From assembly GCA_002417975.1 (NCBI GenBank), contig DIDE01000028.1, positions 1 through 12,346 on the forward strand: a stretch of DNA of 12,346 nt, given 5' to 3'. The stretch's first letter is position 1; the number at the start of each line of letters is the position of its first letter. Positions 1-6,339 of this stretch are shown in pieces. The notes beneath the pieces were generated by a model that worked only from the letters and a program-made list of their open reading frames with translations, did no database searches and was not told the DNA's origin. Made by a program: the position numbers and the translations under genes. Origin of the DNA: Eggerthellaceae bacterium UBA5808 (GTDB lineage Bacteria > Actinomycetota > Coriobacteriia > Coriobacteriales > Eggerthellaceae).

Positions 1-430
1 AAAAATCTCGCGTTTCGGCATTTGCTCGCCAGCGCGTCGCACATCCGTCACGTAGCGGGTTCTCCACAGTAGTCCGCGTCGCACATCCGTCACGTATCCG
101 CTACACATCAGCCACGCAGGCAGCATATCCCCGTTACAATAGCGTTTCATTCAGCCTATATTCGTCAACGCAAGCGCATATCGCTACGTTTGCCTTGTCC
201 TGGTTATGCTTACGCTACATTCCATTTCGTTTATCTTGCTTCCGCCACATTTATGCTACATCCGTCATACAATTGACATGCTCATTATTGATGCGGGGCC
301 CAGCTACCTTGCAAGTAGCATATTCGTCACCCGTAGAGAACGCATCTACCATGAAACCCGCCCTTTGCTATCTCATCCGTGTATGACTTAATGGTTGGCA
401 TAGCCATGGGAAGGCGCCCTTTACTGTCCG
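1..430. other. Gene-free region with degenerate short repeats
   Basis: I see no supportable gene here. The short open frames of about 60 codons lack a convincing ribosome binding site and have low-complexity composition. The stretch is instead made of loosely repeated words. The 10-mer acatccgtca occurs exactly at 41-50, 83-92 and 258-267; atattcgtca occurs exactly at 158-167 and 320-329; related forms occur at 105-114 and 371-380. Words of the form cgctac/tgctac recur between them. It lies downstream of the antiporter stop codon. No obvious U-tailed terminator for that gene is visible, only a small TGGC-ATA-GCCA hairpin around 394-404. The left window edge cuts the region, so its full extent is unknown. 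Confidence 0.6.
33..96. repeat. 22-bp perfect direct repeat, 42-bp period
   Basis: Positions 33-54 and 75-96 are identical over 22 bases (beginning cgcgtcgcac and ending cgtcacgta) and diverge immediately on both sides. The two copies are the best-preserved part of the degenerate array that continues to about position 380. There is no dyad symmetry inside the unit, so it does not look like a REP hairpin. The spacer is too short (20 bp) and the copies too few for a CRISPR array. Confidence 0.8.
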
Positions 431-1927
431 TTATTGCAATTGTTTCTCCACGCCAGCATCATCACCATGCCCAACAGCTGCGCTAGTACCATCGGCGCCG
501 CGTTCTGGCTCTGCGATTGCATCGTTAGTGTCGCCCTCTACAGCAGCACTCCCTGTACCATCAGTACCCTCTTTTGATGAAGTCCGACGCGCCTGGAAGA
601 ACAGAATAAGAAATCCGATCACACCAGCGATCGTCGATGCGCAAAGAATGCCCACCTTTGCAGTCATAATCAGCGAGGCATCCGCAAAGGCAAGGTTCGC
701 TACGAAAATCGCCATAGTGAAACCGACGCCACCCAGCACCGATGCTCCGAACATATGCATCCAATTTGCACCCTTAGGAAGCTCTGCCGCATGTATCTTA
801 ATGATGAATGCACTGAATGCCATAATGCCAATCGGCTTACCCAGTAAAAGGCCAAGCAACACGCCAAGGAACACCGGGCTTTCGATTACTGTTTCAAATG
901 ATGTCGCCCCAAGGCTCACGTCGGCATTAGTAAGAGCAAATACCGGTAATATTAAAAATGAAACCCATGGCGAGAGTGCATGATCAAGCCGAACTGCAGG
1001 AGGGACCACTTGGCGTGCAACGCGAGAAAGATGAGCGACCGTTGCCAAGTAATCCTGCTGACCCAATACGGGCTGACCAGGCTCGTATGCCTCATGAGCA
1101 TGAGATACTTGAGCTCCACCCCAATGGGTAAATCCATGAGGATTCACGCTTGATCCCGTAGGAATCGTAAACGCGAGCAGCACACCAGCAATCGTGGAGT
1201 GGATACCTGACATAAATACACAATACCAAAGCAACGCACCAAGGAGCAGGTACGGAACAAGTGCATACACATGATTTTTGTTACACAAAACGAGTATGGC
1301 TACAACAGCAGCAGCCGCACACAGCCAACCAATATCGGGGCTTTCCCCATAGAAAATTGCAATAACAAGGATGGCGATGATATCGTCTGCCACCGCTAAG
1401 GTGCTCAAGAATACCTTGATTCCACTCGGGACACGGCTACCCAGCAGAGCAAGTATGCCCAGTGCAAATGCGATATCAGTTGCTGTTGGAACGCCCCATC
1501 CATTAGCGGCTTCTCCACTACCTGCATTAAACGCAAGATAAATTACAATTGGAACAAGTACACCGCCACATGCAGCAAAAATGGGAAGCAATGCCGCACG
1601 AACATCATGAAGCTCCCCGACTGCCATCTCGTATTTAATCTCGAGGCCAACCGACAAAAAGAACAGCGCCATGAGTATGTCATTGATAACGTGAGCGAGC
1701 GACATCGTATGAACACTCGAGCCAAAACCAACCGTAATATCGGCATGCCAGAACGACAAAAAGTCTGGATAAAGTGCACTGTTTGCAACAATCAGCGCAA
1801 CAACAGCAGCAAGCAGCATAACCGCTGCAGCTTTTGTTGAAGACTGAGTAAATTGGACGAGCTTAAGGTAACGACGACGATGGTGAGATACCTCGTCAAT
1901 ATAGAGATGATCCTGCTTGTCTTTCAC
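431..1927 (-). CDS. nhaA: Na+/H+ antiporter NhaA
   Basis: Electrogenic Na+/H+ antiporter of the cytoplasmic membrane; the family expels Na+ (or Li+) in exchange for protons and supports pH and salt homeostasis. Family marks are clear (numbered from the GTG start): TATD ending at D151, the paired aspartates of VADDIIA at D181-D182 (E. coli D163/D164), HSTIAGVLLAFTIP near 243-256, and K364 in LGKPIGI (E. coli K300). Alternating hydrophobic stretches fit about 12 membrane helices. The protein is long (498 aa against about 390 in E. coli): it has a hydrophilic insert at about 257-315 and a polar, mostly acidic C-terminal tail of about 50 residues. I chose GTG at 1927 because GGGAGAGGAG (1946-1937) sits 9 nt upstream. 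An in-frame ATG at 1963 would add 12 residues but has no ribosome site and lies inside an inverted repeat. It appears monocistronic. Confidence 0.95.
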   Translation of the reverse strand: MKDKQDHLYIDEVSHHRRRYLKLVQFTQSSTKAAAVMLLAAVVALIVANSALYPDFLSFWHADITVGFGSSVHTMSLAHVINDILMALFFLSVGLEIKYEMAVGELHDVRAALLPIFAACGGVLVPIVIYLAFNAGSGEAANGWGVPTATDIAFALGILALLGSRVPSGIKVFLSTLAVADDIIAILVIAIFYGESPDIGWLCAAAAVVAILVLCNKNHVYALVPYLLLGALLWYCVFMSGIHSTIAGVLLAFTIPTGSSVNPHGFTHWGGAQVSHAHEAYEPGQPVLGQQDYLATVAHLSRVARQVVPPAVRLDHALSPWVSFLILPVFALTNADVSLGATSFETVIESPVFLGVLLGLLLGKPIGIMAFSAFIIKIHAAELPKGANWMHMFGASVLGGVGFTMAIFVANLAFADASLIMTAKVGILCASTIAGVIGFLILFFQARRTSSKEGTDGTGSAAVEGDTNDAIAEPERGADGTSAAVGHGDDAGVEKQLQ

Positions 1928-1952
1928 GCGCCTGCGCTCCTCTCCCGATGGA

Positions 1953-1970
1953 CTTCGGCACATGCCGAAG
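1953..1970. promoter_or_regulatory. Inverted repeat in nhaA leader
   Basis: CTTCGGCA and TGCCGAAG form perfect 8-bp arms around a 2-base centre, a few bases upstream of the nhaA Shine-Dalgarno. As DNA it could be an operator; as RNA the arms would form a short stem next to the ribosome site. It also covers the alternative upstream ATG, which argues against that start. The function is inferred only. Confidence 0.55.
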
Positions 1971-2005
1971 CACGGATCGATGCGACGATGCAGTTCCGCC
2001 GATTC

Positions 2006-2011
2006 ATTATA
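2006..2011 (-). promoter_or_regulatory. -10 element of a putative nhaA promoter
   Basis: On the minus strand a consensus TATAAT lies here, placing transcription start near 1999 and giving a leader of about 70 nt before the GTG at 1927. No good -35 hexamer is found at 16-18 bp upstream, so either an activator is needed or the match is chance. The inverted repeat at 1953-1970 would lie inside this leader. Confidence 0.45.
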
Positions 2012-2307
2012 TCGTTCTATTTCTTACAATATAGCAGACCCTAAAGCACGTATCCTGTCGTATTAAGAAGAAGCCTAACGACGTCCATTTTTAGCCCGCA
2101 ATGGTCAAATATCGTCTCTAATTATAAGTTATTCAATAAATTATCTTGTACGCGAAGCATAAGGTATAAGTAATGCAATGGATGAAATGAGCACACAAAG
2201 CATAAGGCGTACGCAGCACAGAGCACAGGACGAGCACGCAATATATAGCTCAAATATTCAGCCTTTACGTCGCCATGGCTACGCCTGGTAGCGTGACCTA
2301 TACCTTC

Positions 2308-2328
2308 GTACATGACAGGTACATGACA
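2308..2328. promoter_or_regulatory. 11-bp-period direct repeat resembling a Pho box
   Basis: Two exact copies of gtacatgaca start at 2308 and 2319, one helical turn apart. Read on the minus strand this gives TTGTCAT-GTAC-CTGTCAT, very close to the enterobacterial Pho-box layout (two CTGTCAT half-sites separated by 4 bp). It ends about 15 bp before a TTGAAA that may be the hpf -35. On the minus strand a TATAGG follows at the distance expected for a PhoB-type -10. That the site binds an OmpR/PhoB-class response regulator is inference. Confidence 0.4.
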
Positions 2329-2343
2329 ACATTCAATACGCCA

Positions 2344-2376
2344 TTGAAACCGTCATAAAGTGATATGCTGTATATA
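2344..2376 (+). promoter_or_regulatory. Putative hpf promoter (weakly defined)
   Basis: TTGAAA at 2344-2349 is a fair -35. Downstream AT-rich hexamers (CTGTAT at 2368-2373 with an 18-bp spacer, or TATATA at 2371-2376 with a 21-bp spacer) are imperfect -10 choices. The placement fits a leader of about 105-110 nt before the hpf ATG and lies just after the Pho-box-like repeat. Confidence 0.35.
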
Positions 2377-2385
2377 GCAGCTAAG

Positions 2386-2451
2386 AAGGAGGGAGCCGAT
2401 ACTCAGTACGTAAGTATCATCGACGGCATACCTCATGACGGCTGCTTTTTT
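2386..2451 (+). promoter_or_regulatory. Structured hpf leader with orphan Shine-Dalgarno
   Basis: A perfect-looking ribosome site, AAGGAGGG (2386-2393), is followed by no ATG, GTG or TTG at a usable distance. It leads into a GATACT/AGTATC hairpin (2398-2403 with 2413-2418). The adjacent AGCCG/GCCG (2394-2398) can pair with either of two GACGGC copies: CGGC at 2424-2427 or CGGCT at 2439-2443. The second pairing lies directly before a run of six T (2446-2451) and so could form a weak terminator. GAGG of the orphan site could pair with CCTC at 2431-2434. A 14-codon frame starts at ATG 2435 and ends inside the hpf ribosome site, but lacks a ribosome site of its own. The layout suggests attenuation or a ribosome-sensing leader; it matches no riboswitch I recognise. 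Confidence 0.35.
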
Positions 2452-2484
2452 ATATTGCACCCTATTTGGTAAGAGGTGATTCCT

Positions 2485-3051
2485 ATGGAGATCTCCGTGA
2501 CCGGTCGTAAGATGCCCGTAACCGAAGCTCTCAAGAGTTATGCCGAGGAAAAGATCGGCAATTCCATGAAAGTCATGGACATAAAGCCGCTTAATGCCGA
2601 AGTTGTTTTGCATGTCGAAAAGAACCCTGCAAATCCTCGTCCTGCCGTATGTGAAGTTACCCTCCAGACTAAAGGACACATCATCCGTGTCGAAGAGCAC
2701 GAGGAAGATATGTATGCCGCAATCGATGTGGCCGCTGCAAAGGTTTTGCGCCAGCTGCGTAAGTTCAAGACGCGCGTAATCGATCACAAAGTACGTCGTG
2801 GTGCAAGCATCCGTCAGACGACTGGTGCGCAGGAGCCAAACTACGACAAGCTAATGAATGAACTCGCTGATGATGAAGTCGTGCGTGTAAAGGAAATGGC
2901 TTTTGAGCCGATGACTGAAGAAGAAGCACTGATCCAGATCGATCTTTTGGGGCATGACTTCTTTGCATATACCGATCGTGATACCAATGTTATCAACATT
3001 TTGTATCGTCGTACTGATGGAGGATATGGGCTGCTCAAACAAGCCGAATAA
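2485..3051 (+). CDS. hpf: Long-form ribosome hibernation promoting factor
   Basis: Binds the 30S subunit in the channel used by mRNA and tRNA and, in the long form, pairs two ribosomes into inactive 100S dimers in slow growth or stress. The 188-aa length is that of the long HPF class. The N-terminal domain (about 1-105) carries the family start MEISVTGRKMPVTEAL, the basic stretch near its end (KFKTRVIDHKVRR) and the VEKN and EVTL beta strands. After a variable linker, the C-terminal dimerisation domain (about 130-185) shows MTEEEALIQIDLLGHDFF and NVINILYRRTDGGYGL. I chose ATG 2485 because AGAGGTGAT (2472-2480) is its ribosome site; the in-frame GTG at 2476 lies inside that site. It seems monocistronic, with a structured leader upstream and a hairpin downstream. 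Confidence 0.95.
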   Translation: MEISVTGRKMPVTEALKSYAEEKIGNSMKVMDIKPLNAEVVLHVEKNPANPRPAVCEVTLQTKGHIIRVEEHEEDMYAAIDVAAAKVLRQLRKFKTRVIDHKVRRGASIRQTTGAQEPNYDKLMNELADDEVVRVKEMAFEPMTEEEALIQIDLLGHDFFAYTDRDTNVINILYRRTDGGYGLLKQAE

Positions 3052-3126
3052 GCGCCTGTTTAAGTTAGCAGGTAGAGTACCCCCCCGCACTTATATGTGC
3101 CGCAGGGATAAAGAAGTATGAATCAC

Positions 3127-3159
3127 AGGAACGCGAGCCTCTAATAGGTTCGCGTTCCT
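3127..3159 (+). terminator. hpf downstream hairpin, probable terminator
   Basis: AGGAACGCGAGCCT (3127-3140) pairs with AGGTTCGCGTTCCT (3146-3159) through 14 bp, including one G-U, around a 5-base loop. The tail after it (tgcatata) is only weakly T-rich, so termination efficiency is uncertain. A smaller GCAC-GTGC hairpin lies upstream at 3087-3100, next to a run of seven C. Confidence 0.65.
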
Positions 3160-3293
3160 TGCATATACGCTGTGGTTACAAGGTATTTGCTTACCTATTG
3201 AGCCAACAGTCAATTAAATGTAAATACATCAGTATGCGTTCGAATTTGCAACCGACCCTGCTAGACCAACAAGACTTATATATGAAAGATGCA

Positions 3294-3322
3294 TTGATGT
3301 GTAATCAAATATAGCATATGAT
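3294..3322 (+). promoter_or_regulatory. Sigma-70-type promoter for the ATPase gene
   Basis: TTGATG (3294-3299), a 17-bp spacer and TATGAT (3317-3322) make a good vegetative promoter (4/6 and 5/6 matches to consensus). Transcription would start near 3329, giving a leader of about 40 nt that ends in GGAG (3363-3366), four bases before the ATG at 3371. Confidence 0.6.
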
Positions 3323-3370
3323 TCATTTTAGATTTATTGCATTCTGTACACTTTTCTAAAATGGAGTCTC

Positions 3371-4606
3371 ATGGTTATACAAAGAGATAGCTACTTGCAA
3401 AAGCTCATACATCGTGAAGGTAATGGCCTCGTTAAAGTCGTTACCGGCATCCGCCGCTGTGGTAAATCCTTTCTCGTATTCAACCTGTTCAAAAATTATC
3501 TTTTAGACAAAGGAATACCTAAGAATCACATCATAGAAATCCAACTTGACGATCGCAAGAACAAAAAACTTCGCGATCCTGACACGTGCGATGAATACGT
3601 CAGATCGAAAATTAGCACAGGGCACTACTACGTTTTAATCGATGAAGTACAGATGATGGACGAATTCGAGGACGTACTTAATGGGTTCCTTCACATCAGC
3701 AACCTCGATGTCTACGTTACAGGAAGTAATTCAAAGTTTCTCTCCACCGATATCATTACAGAATTTCGCGGACGAGGCGACGAAGTAAGAATTCATCCGT
3801 TAACTTTTTCTGAATACCACAGCGCAACAAGCAACGATTGGAAGGATGATTGGAACGACTACTCAACCTATGGCGGTCTCCCCTATATAATGTCGCTTAA
3901 AACAGACATCGAAAAAGCCGAATACCTTCAGCGACTTTTTCAAGAAACCTACCTCCGTGATATTATCGAGCGCAGCAACGTACACAATGATGCTGAGCTC
4001 TCTGAGCTCATAGATGTCATCGCATCGTCAGTTGGTTCTCTCATAAATCCTCAGAGAATTGTCGATACATTTAAATCAGTAAAAAAAGTTGCAATCTCGG
4101 CTCCAACGGTAAAAAACTATCTTTCGTATCTAGAAGATGCATTCCTTATTTCGAGCGCAAAACGCTACGACGTCAAAGGGCGGAAGCATATTGGAACACC
4201 CTACAAATGCTACTTCGAAGACGTTGGGCTTCGGAATGCCCGTTTGAACTGGCGGCAGCAAGACAACGGCCATATTATGGAAAACATATTATTCAACGAG
4301 CTTGTCGCACGTGGACTACAAGTTGATATTGGCACTGTGAACCTTACAGAGCATGGAATCCGCAAGCACACCGAAATAGATTTCATTGCCAACCAAGGCA
4401 GCAAACGCTACTATATTCAATCTGCTTTTTCCCTGTTAGACGCCAAAAAACGAGCACAAGAGGAACGACCGCTTTTGGCTATAGATGACTCTTTTAAGAA
4501 AATTATCGTAGTTGGCGATACGATCAAACTCTTCCGTGACGAATGCGGCGTAGTGACTATCGGGCTTAAGCAATTCCTCCTAAATCAAGAAAGTTTGGAA
4601 CTATAA
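3371..4606 (+). CDS. AAA ATPase, AAA_14/DUF4143 family
   Basis: A 411-aa ATP-binding protein of a family common in bacteria and archaea whose role is mostly unknown. An N-terminal AAA domain shows Walker A GIRRCGKS (26-33), Walker B YYVLIDEVQ (86-94, D91-E92), a sensor-like TGSN (117-120), and a basic EFRGRGDE stretch (131-138) that may hold the arginine finger. TYGGLPYI (166-173) and a helical middle lead into the DUF4143 C-terminal part, with ENILFNELVARG (304-315) and EIDFI (335-339). The latter recalls a PD-(D/E)xK nuclease core, but the expected ExK is replaced by YIQSAF, so catalysis is doubtful. The gene stands alone with its own promoter and terminator and is visibly more AT-rich than its neighbours, which may mean acquisition. 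No partner toxin, restriction or transport gene is adjacent. The family assignment is firm; the function is not known. Confidence 0.9.
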   Translation: MVIQRDSYLQKLIHREGNGLVKVVTGIRRCGKSFLVFNLFKNYLLDKGIPKNHIIEIQLDDRKNKKLRDPDTCDEYVRSKISTGHYYVLIDEVQMMDEFEDVLNGFLHISNLDVYVTGSNSKFLSTDIITEFRGRGDEVRIHPLTFSEYHSATSNDWKDDWNDYSTYGGLPYIMSLKTDIEKAEYLQRLFQETYLRDIIERSNVHNDAELSELIDVIASSVGSLINPQRIVDTFKSVKKVAISAPTVKNYLSYLEDAFLISSAKRYDVKGRKHIGTPYKCYFEDVGLRNARLNWRQQDNGHIMENILFNELVARGLQVDIGTVNLTEHGIRKHTEIDFIANQGSKRYYIQSAFSLLDAKKRAQEERPLLAIDDSFKKIIVVGDTIKLFRDECGVVTIGLKQFLLNQESLEL

Positions 4607-4631
4607 TACGCACGGCAATACCCACAGACAG

Positions 4632-4670
4632 AAAAAGAGGAGCGTCGCCGGACCGACACTCCTCTTTTTT
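4632..4670. terminator. Strong bidirectional terminator
   Basis: AAAAA-GAGGAG (4632-4642) pairs with CTCCTC-TTTTT (4659-4669). After one C-A mismatch, GTCG (4644-4647) pairs with CGAC (4654-4657) around the loop. The T run after the stem suits the ATPase gene, whose stop lies about 25 bp upstream. The A run before it serves as the U tract for transcription arriving on the minus strand from the permease gene. Confidence 0.85.
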
Positions 4671-4696
4671 ACACTCATAATCGTATGAGCAAAATG

Positions 4697-4785
4697 CATG
4701 TCTAAAAACAATACGCATCTGCAAACCAACACATGTCTAAGAGCAATACATATCTGCAGACCAGTACATGTCTAAACAAGCACGT
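4697..4785. repeat. 35-bp tandem repeat, about 2.5 copies
   Basis: Units start at 4697, 4732 and 4767, each with catgtctaa; the third is partial. The two complete units differ at 7 of 35 positions, and by eye all seven differences are transitions (A/G or C/T). The array fills the gap between the bidirectional terminator and the permease stop codon. It has no coding potential that I can support. Confidence 0.8.
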
Positions 4786-4790
4786 TCATA

Positions 4791-6143
4791 CTAGATAGAA
4801 TCGCCGTAACGCTCTTTGGTGATCTCATCAAGTGAACGACCCTGCGTCTTCGGGCATCCGACGACACCAATAACAAGGCTGATAGCCAAGAAGATGCACA
4901 TGATGATGCCAGAAATGACGAATCCGTCAGGCGTTCCAACATTGAGTCCAGCAACAACGACCAAGGACCATACACCCGTCAAACCACGGACGAGGAAGAA
5001 CATAATACCCTGGACGCCACCACGATACTGCGTCGGGAACAATTCGGTGCCCCACAGTGCATAGAAGCACTGTGCAGAAGAACCTGCAGAAATGCCCCAC
5101 AAAGCCACGAAGACCCACAGTACCCAGCCGCATGAAGCGGAAGCGCCCGCCTGCAGTTGCGTACCAAAGAAAACCATGACCAACCAAGCAGCAAGCGCCA
5201 TAGCAGCGTTTACACCAAACAGGACACGGTGAGAAATCTTGTCGCCCAATTTGCTGAATACAGCAAGTGAGCATACAGCAGTCAAAATCCACATTGCAGT
5301 TTGGAGCAAGTTGATCGTCGTATCATCCAAGTTACCTGCAGCTTTGTACAGATAAGGCATGAACTGGCCCATCGTGCCTGCAACAAGGTTCCATGTAAGA
5401 TAGACAGCAACCAGGAACAGAATCGTCTTGACATTGACAGCGTTTTTAAGTGCATGGCTCATCAACTGGCCAAAGCCCATCTTATTCTCGGAGCGCTTTT
5501 CGCTCCAGTCGGTGGATTCCTGCAGCTGACGCTGAAGGTTCCAAGCGATAAGAGCAACGACAAGCAGAATCAGGAACACGATGCGAACGCCAAGCAGACC
5601 GTCAAACGGTCCGTAAGTACCTGCAGGCATCAGTGTTTTTCCGTCTGCCATAAACGTCGGGCAAATCAGGGACAGGATAAGCGACAGTGCAAAGATAATT
5701 GCAGGTCCGCAGCTCCATGCAAACTGGCTGATTCCGATGTTCTCAGCACGACGCTCAGAACCTGACATCTCAGAAATATAGCTCCAAGATGCAGGAACAC
5801 CAGCACCAACGGCCAAACCGGACAATACGATGCCGATAACCAGCATAGGCAGGTTAAACGAAATCATCGCAAGGAATACACCCAGCGCATACACGAGCAA
5901 ATTGTACGTGTATATAAACTTACGGCCAAATTTATCGGTCAAGAAGCCACCGATTAACGCACCAACGGCTGCGCCGAATGCGTTGGCACCAATGGCACCG
6001 AGAATGGCAACCCACGTTGAGCCAAACCCAAATGCAGCCGCCCAAGCGGTCAGGGCAACACTGGAGCCAACGATACACCCCGAATCCAGGAAGTTGGTGA
6101 GGGATACAGCAATCGTACCCTTCTTCTCTTTTGATAAAGACAC
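4791..6143 (-). CDS. MFS sugar permease, probable L-rhamnose importer
   Basis: A 450-aa Major Facilitator Superfamily protein of the sugar-porter type, expected to bring sugar across the cytoplasmic membrane with a proton. It shows GGFLTDKFGRK (66-75) in the loop after helix 2, PASWSYISEMSGSERR (117-131) near helix 4, TELFPTQYRGGVQG (366-379), and the porter-type end PKTQGRSLDEI (431-441). Hydrophobic stretches fit 12 helices with a cytoplasmic loop at about 203-240. L-rhamnose as substrate is inferred from its place at the end of the rha cluster; the sequence alone would also allow another sugar or myo-inositol. The start is GTG at 6143 behind AAGGAG, with a rather short spacing of 3 nt and no better start nearby. 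A 196-bp gap separates it from rhaM and holds a possible promoter of its own. The downstream bidirectional terminator ends the transcript. Confidence 0.85.
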   Translation of the reverse strand: MSLSKEKKGTIAVSLTNFLDSGCIVGSSVALTAWAAAFGFGSTWVAILGAIGANAFGAAVGALIGGFLTDKFGRKFIYTYNLLVYALGVFLAMISFNLPMLVIGIVLSGLAVGAGVPASWSYISEMSGSERRAENIGISQFAWSCGPAIIFALSLILSLICPTFMADGKTLMPAGTYGPFDGLLGVRIVFLILLVVALIAWNLQRQLQESTDWSEKRSENKMGFGQLMSHALKNAVNVKTILFLVAVYLTWNLVAGTMGQFMPYLYKAAGNLDDTTINLLQTAMWILTAVCSLAVFSKLGDKISHRVLFGVNAAMALAAWLVMVFFGTQLQAGASASCGWVLWVFVALWGISAGSSAQCFYALWGTELFPTQYRGGVQGIMFFLVRGLTGVWSLVVVAGLNVGTPDGFVISGIIMCIFLAISLVIGVVGCPKTQGRSLDEITKERYGDSI

Positions 6144-6216
6144 GTTCTCCTTCTTTCTCTCTACGACAGTGTCTCAAAAATCTGAGCATCCCTATTCATG
6201 CCTGAGTACGCACAGC

Positions 6217-6244
6217 GTTATACAAGCACGTGATGCACGATCAA
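6217..6244 (-). promoter_or_regulatory. Possible internal promoter for the MFS permease
   Basis: On the minus strand TTGATC (6244-6239), a 16-bp spacer and TATAAC (6222-6217) lie about 75 bp before the GTG start. Upstream of it are inverted repeats with a shared centre (TTGCA-T-TGCAA at 6285-6295, and CAATGC/GCATTG at 6279-6292) that could be an operator. This would allow the permease to be expressed apart from the enzymes. Confidence 0.4.
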
Positions 6245-6339
6245 AAATGCGACATAATGTAGCATCTCCAACGGACACCAATGCTTGCATTGCAACGTAC
6301 TATGCGTACCTAGGCATTAAAGGAAGCTCTACACATCTA

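Larger units (their letters stand above)
1971..2343. other. Divergent intergenic region between nhaA and hpf
   Basis: About 370 bp with no supportable gene. Contents are the nhaA -10 element, a 10-bp repeat aagcataagg at 2155-2164 and 2198-2207, and a tandem gtacatgaca pair (2308-2328, listed separately). The minus-strand 63-codon frame here (2313-2122) has no ribosome site and no recognisable protein character. Confidence 0.5.
3052..3370. other. Intergenic region between hpf and the ATPase gene
   Basis: About 320 bp with no gene. It contains the hpf downstream hairpin in its first third and the ATPase promoter in its last quarter. The middle (about 3165-3290) is AT-rich. It has a gttcgaat word near 3240 that recalls a tRNA T-loop, but no cloverleaf can be built around it. 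Confidence 0.6.

Noticed and set aside
33..96. CRISPR repeat pair
   Set aside because: Only two perfect 22-bp copies with a 20-bp spacer, degenerate copies beyond at irregular spacing, and no cas genes.
195..391. Two overlapping ~60-codon plus-strand frames in the left gene-free region
   Set aside because: No ribosome site, composition dominated by the degenerate DNA repeats, and no recognisable protein features.
528..983. 151-codon plus-strand frame inside nhaA
   Set aside because: Antisense shadow of a clear NhaA coding region; no ribosome site or family resemblance.
2122..2313. 63-codon minus-strand frame between nhaA and hpf
   Set aside because: No ribosome site or conserved features; the stretch is better explained as regulatory sequence.
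2435..2479. 14-codon leader peptide ending inside the hpf ribosome site
   Set aside because: The ATG has no ribosome site of its own and the peptide shows no run of regulatory codons; kept only as a remark in the leader entry.
3200..3265. gttcgaat word suggesting a tRNA T-loop or attachment site
   Set aside because: No 5-bp T-stem, acceptor stem or anticodon arm can be formed around it, and no integrase gene is nearby.
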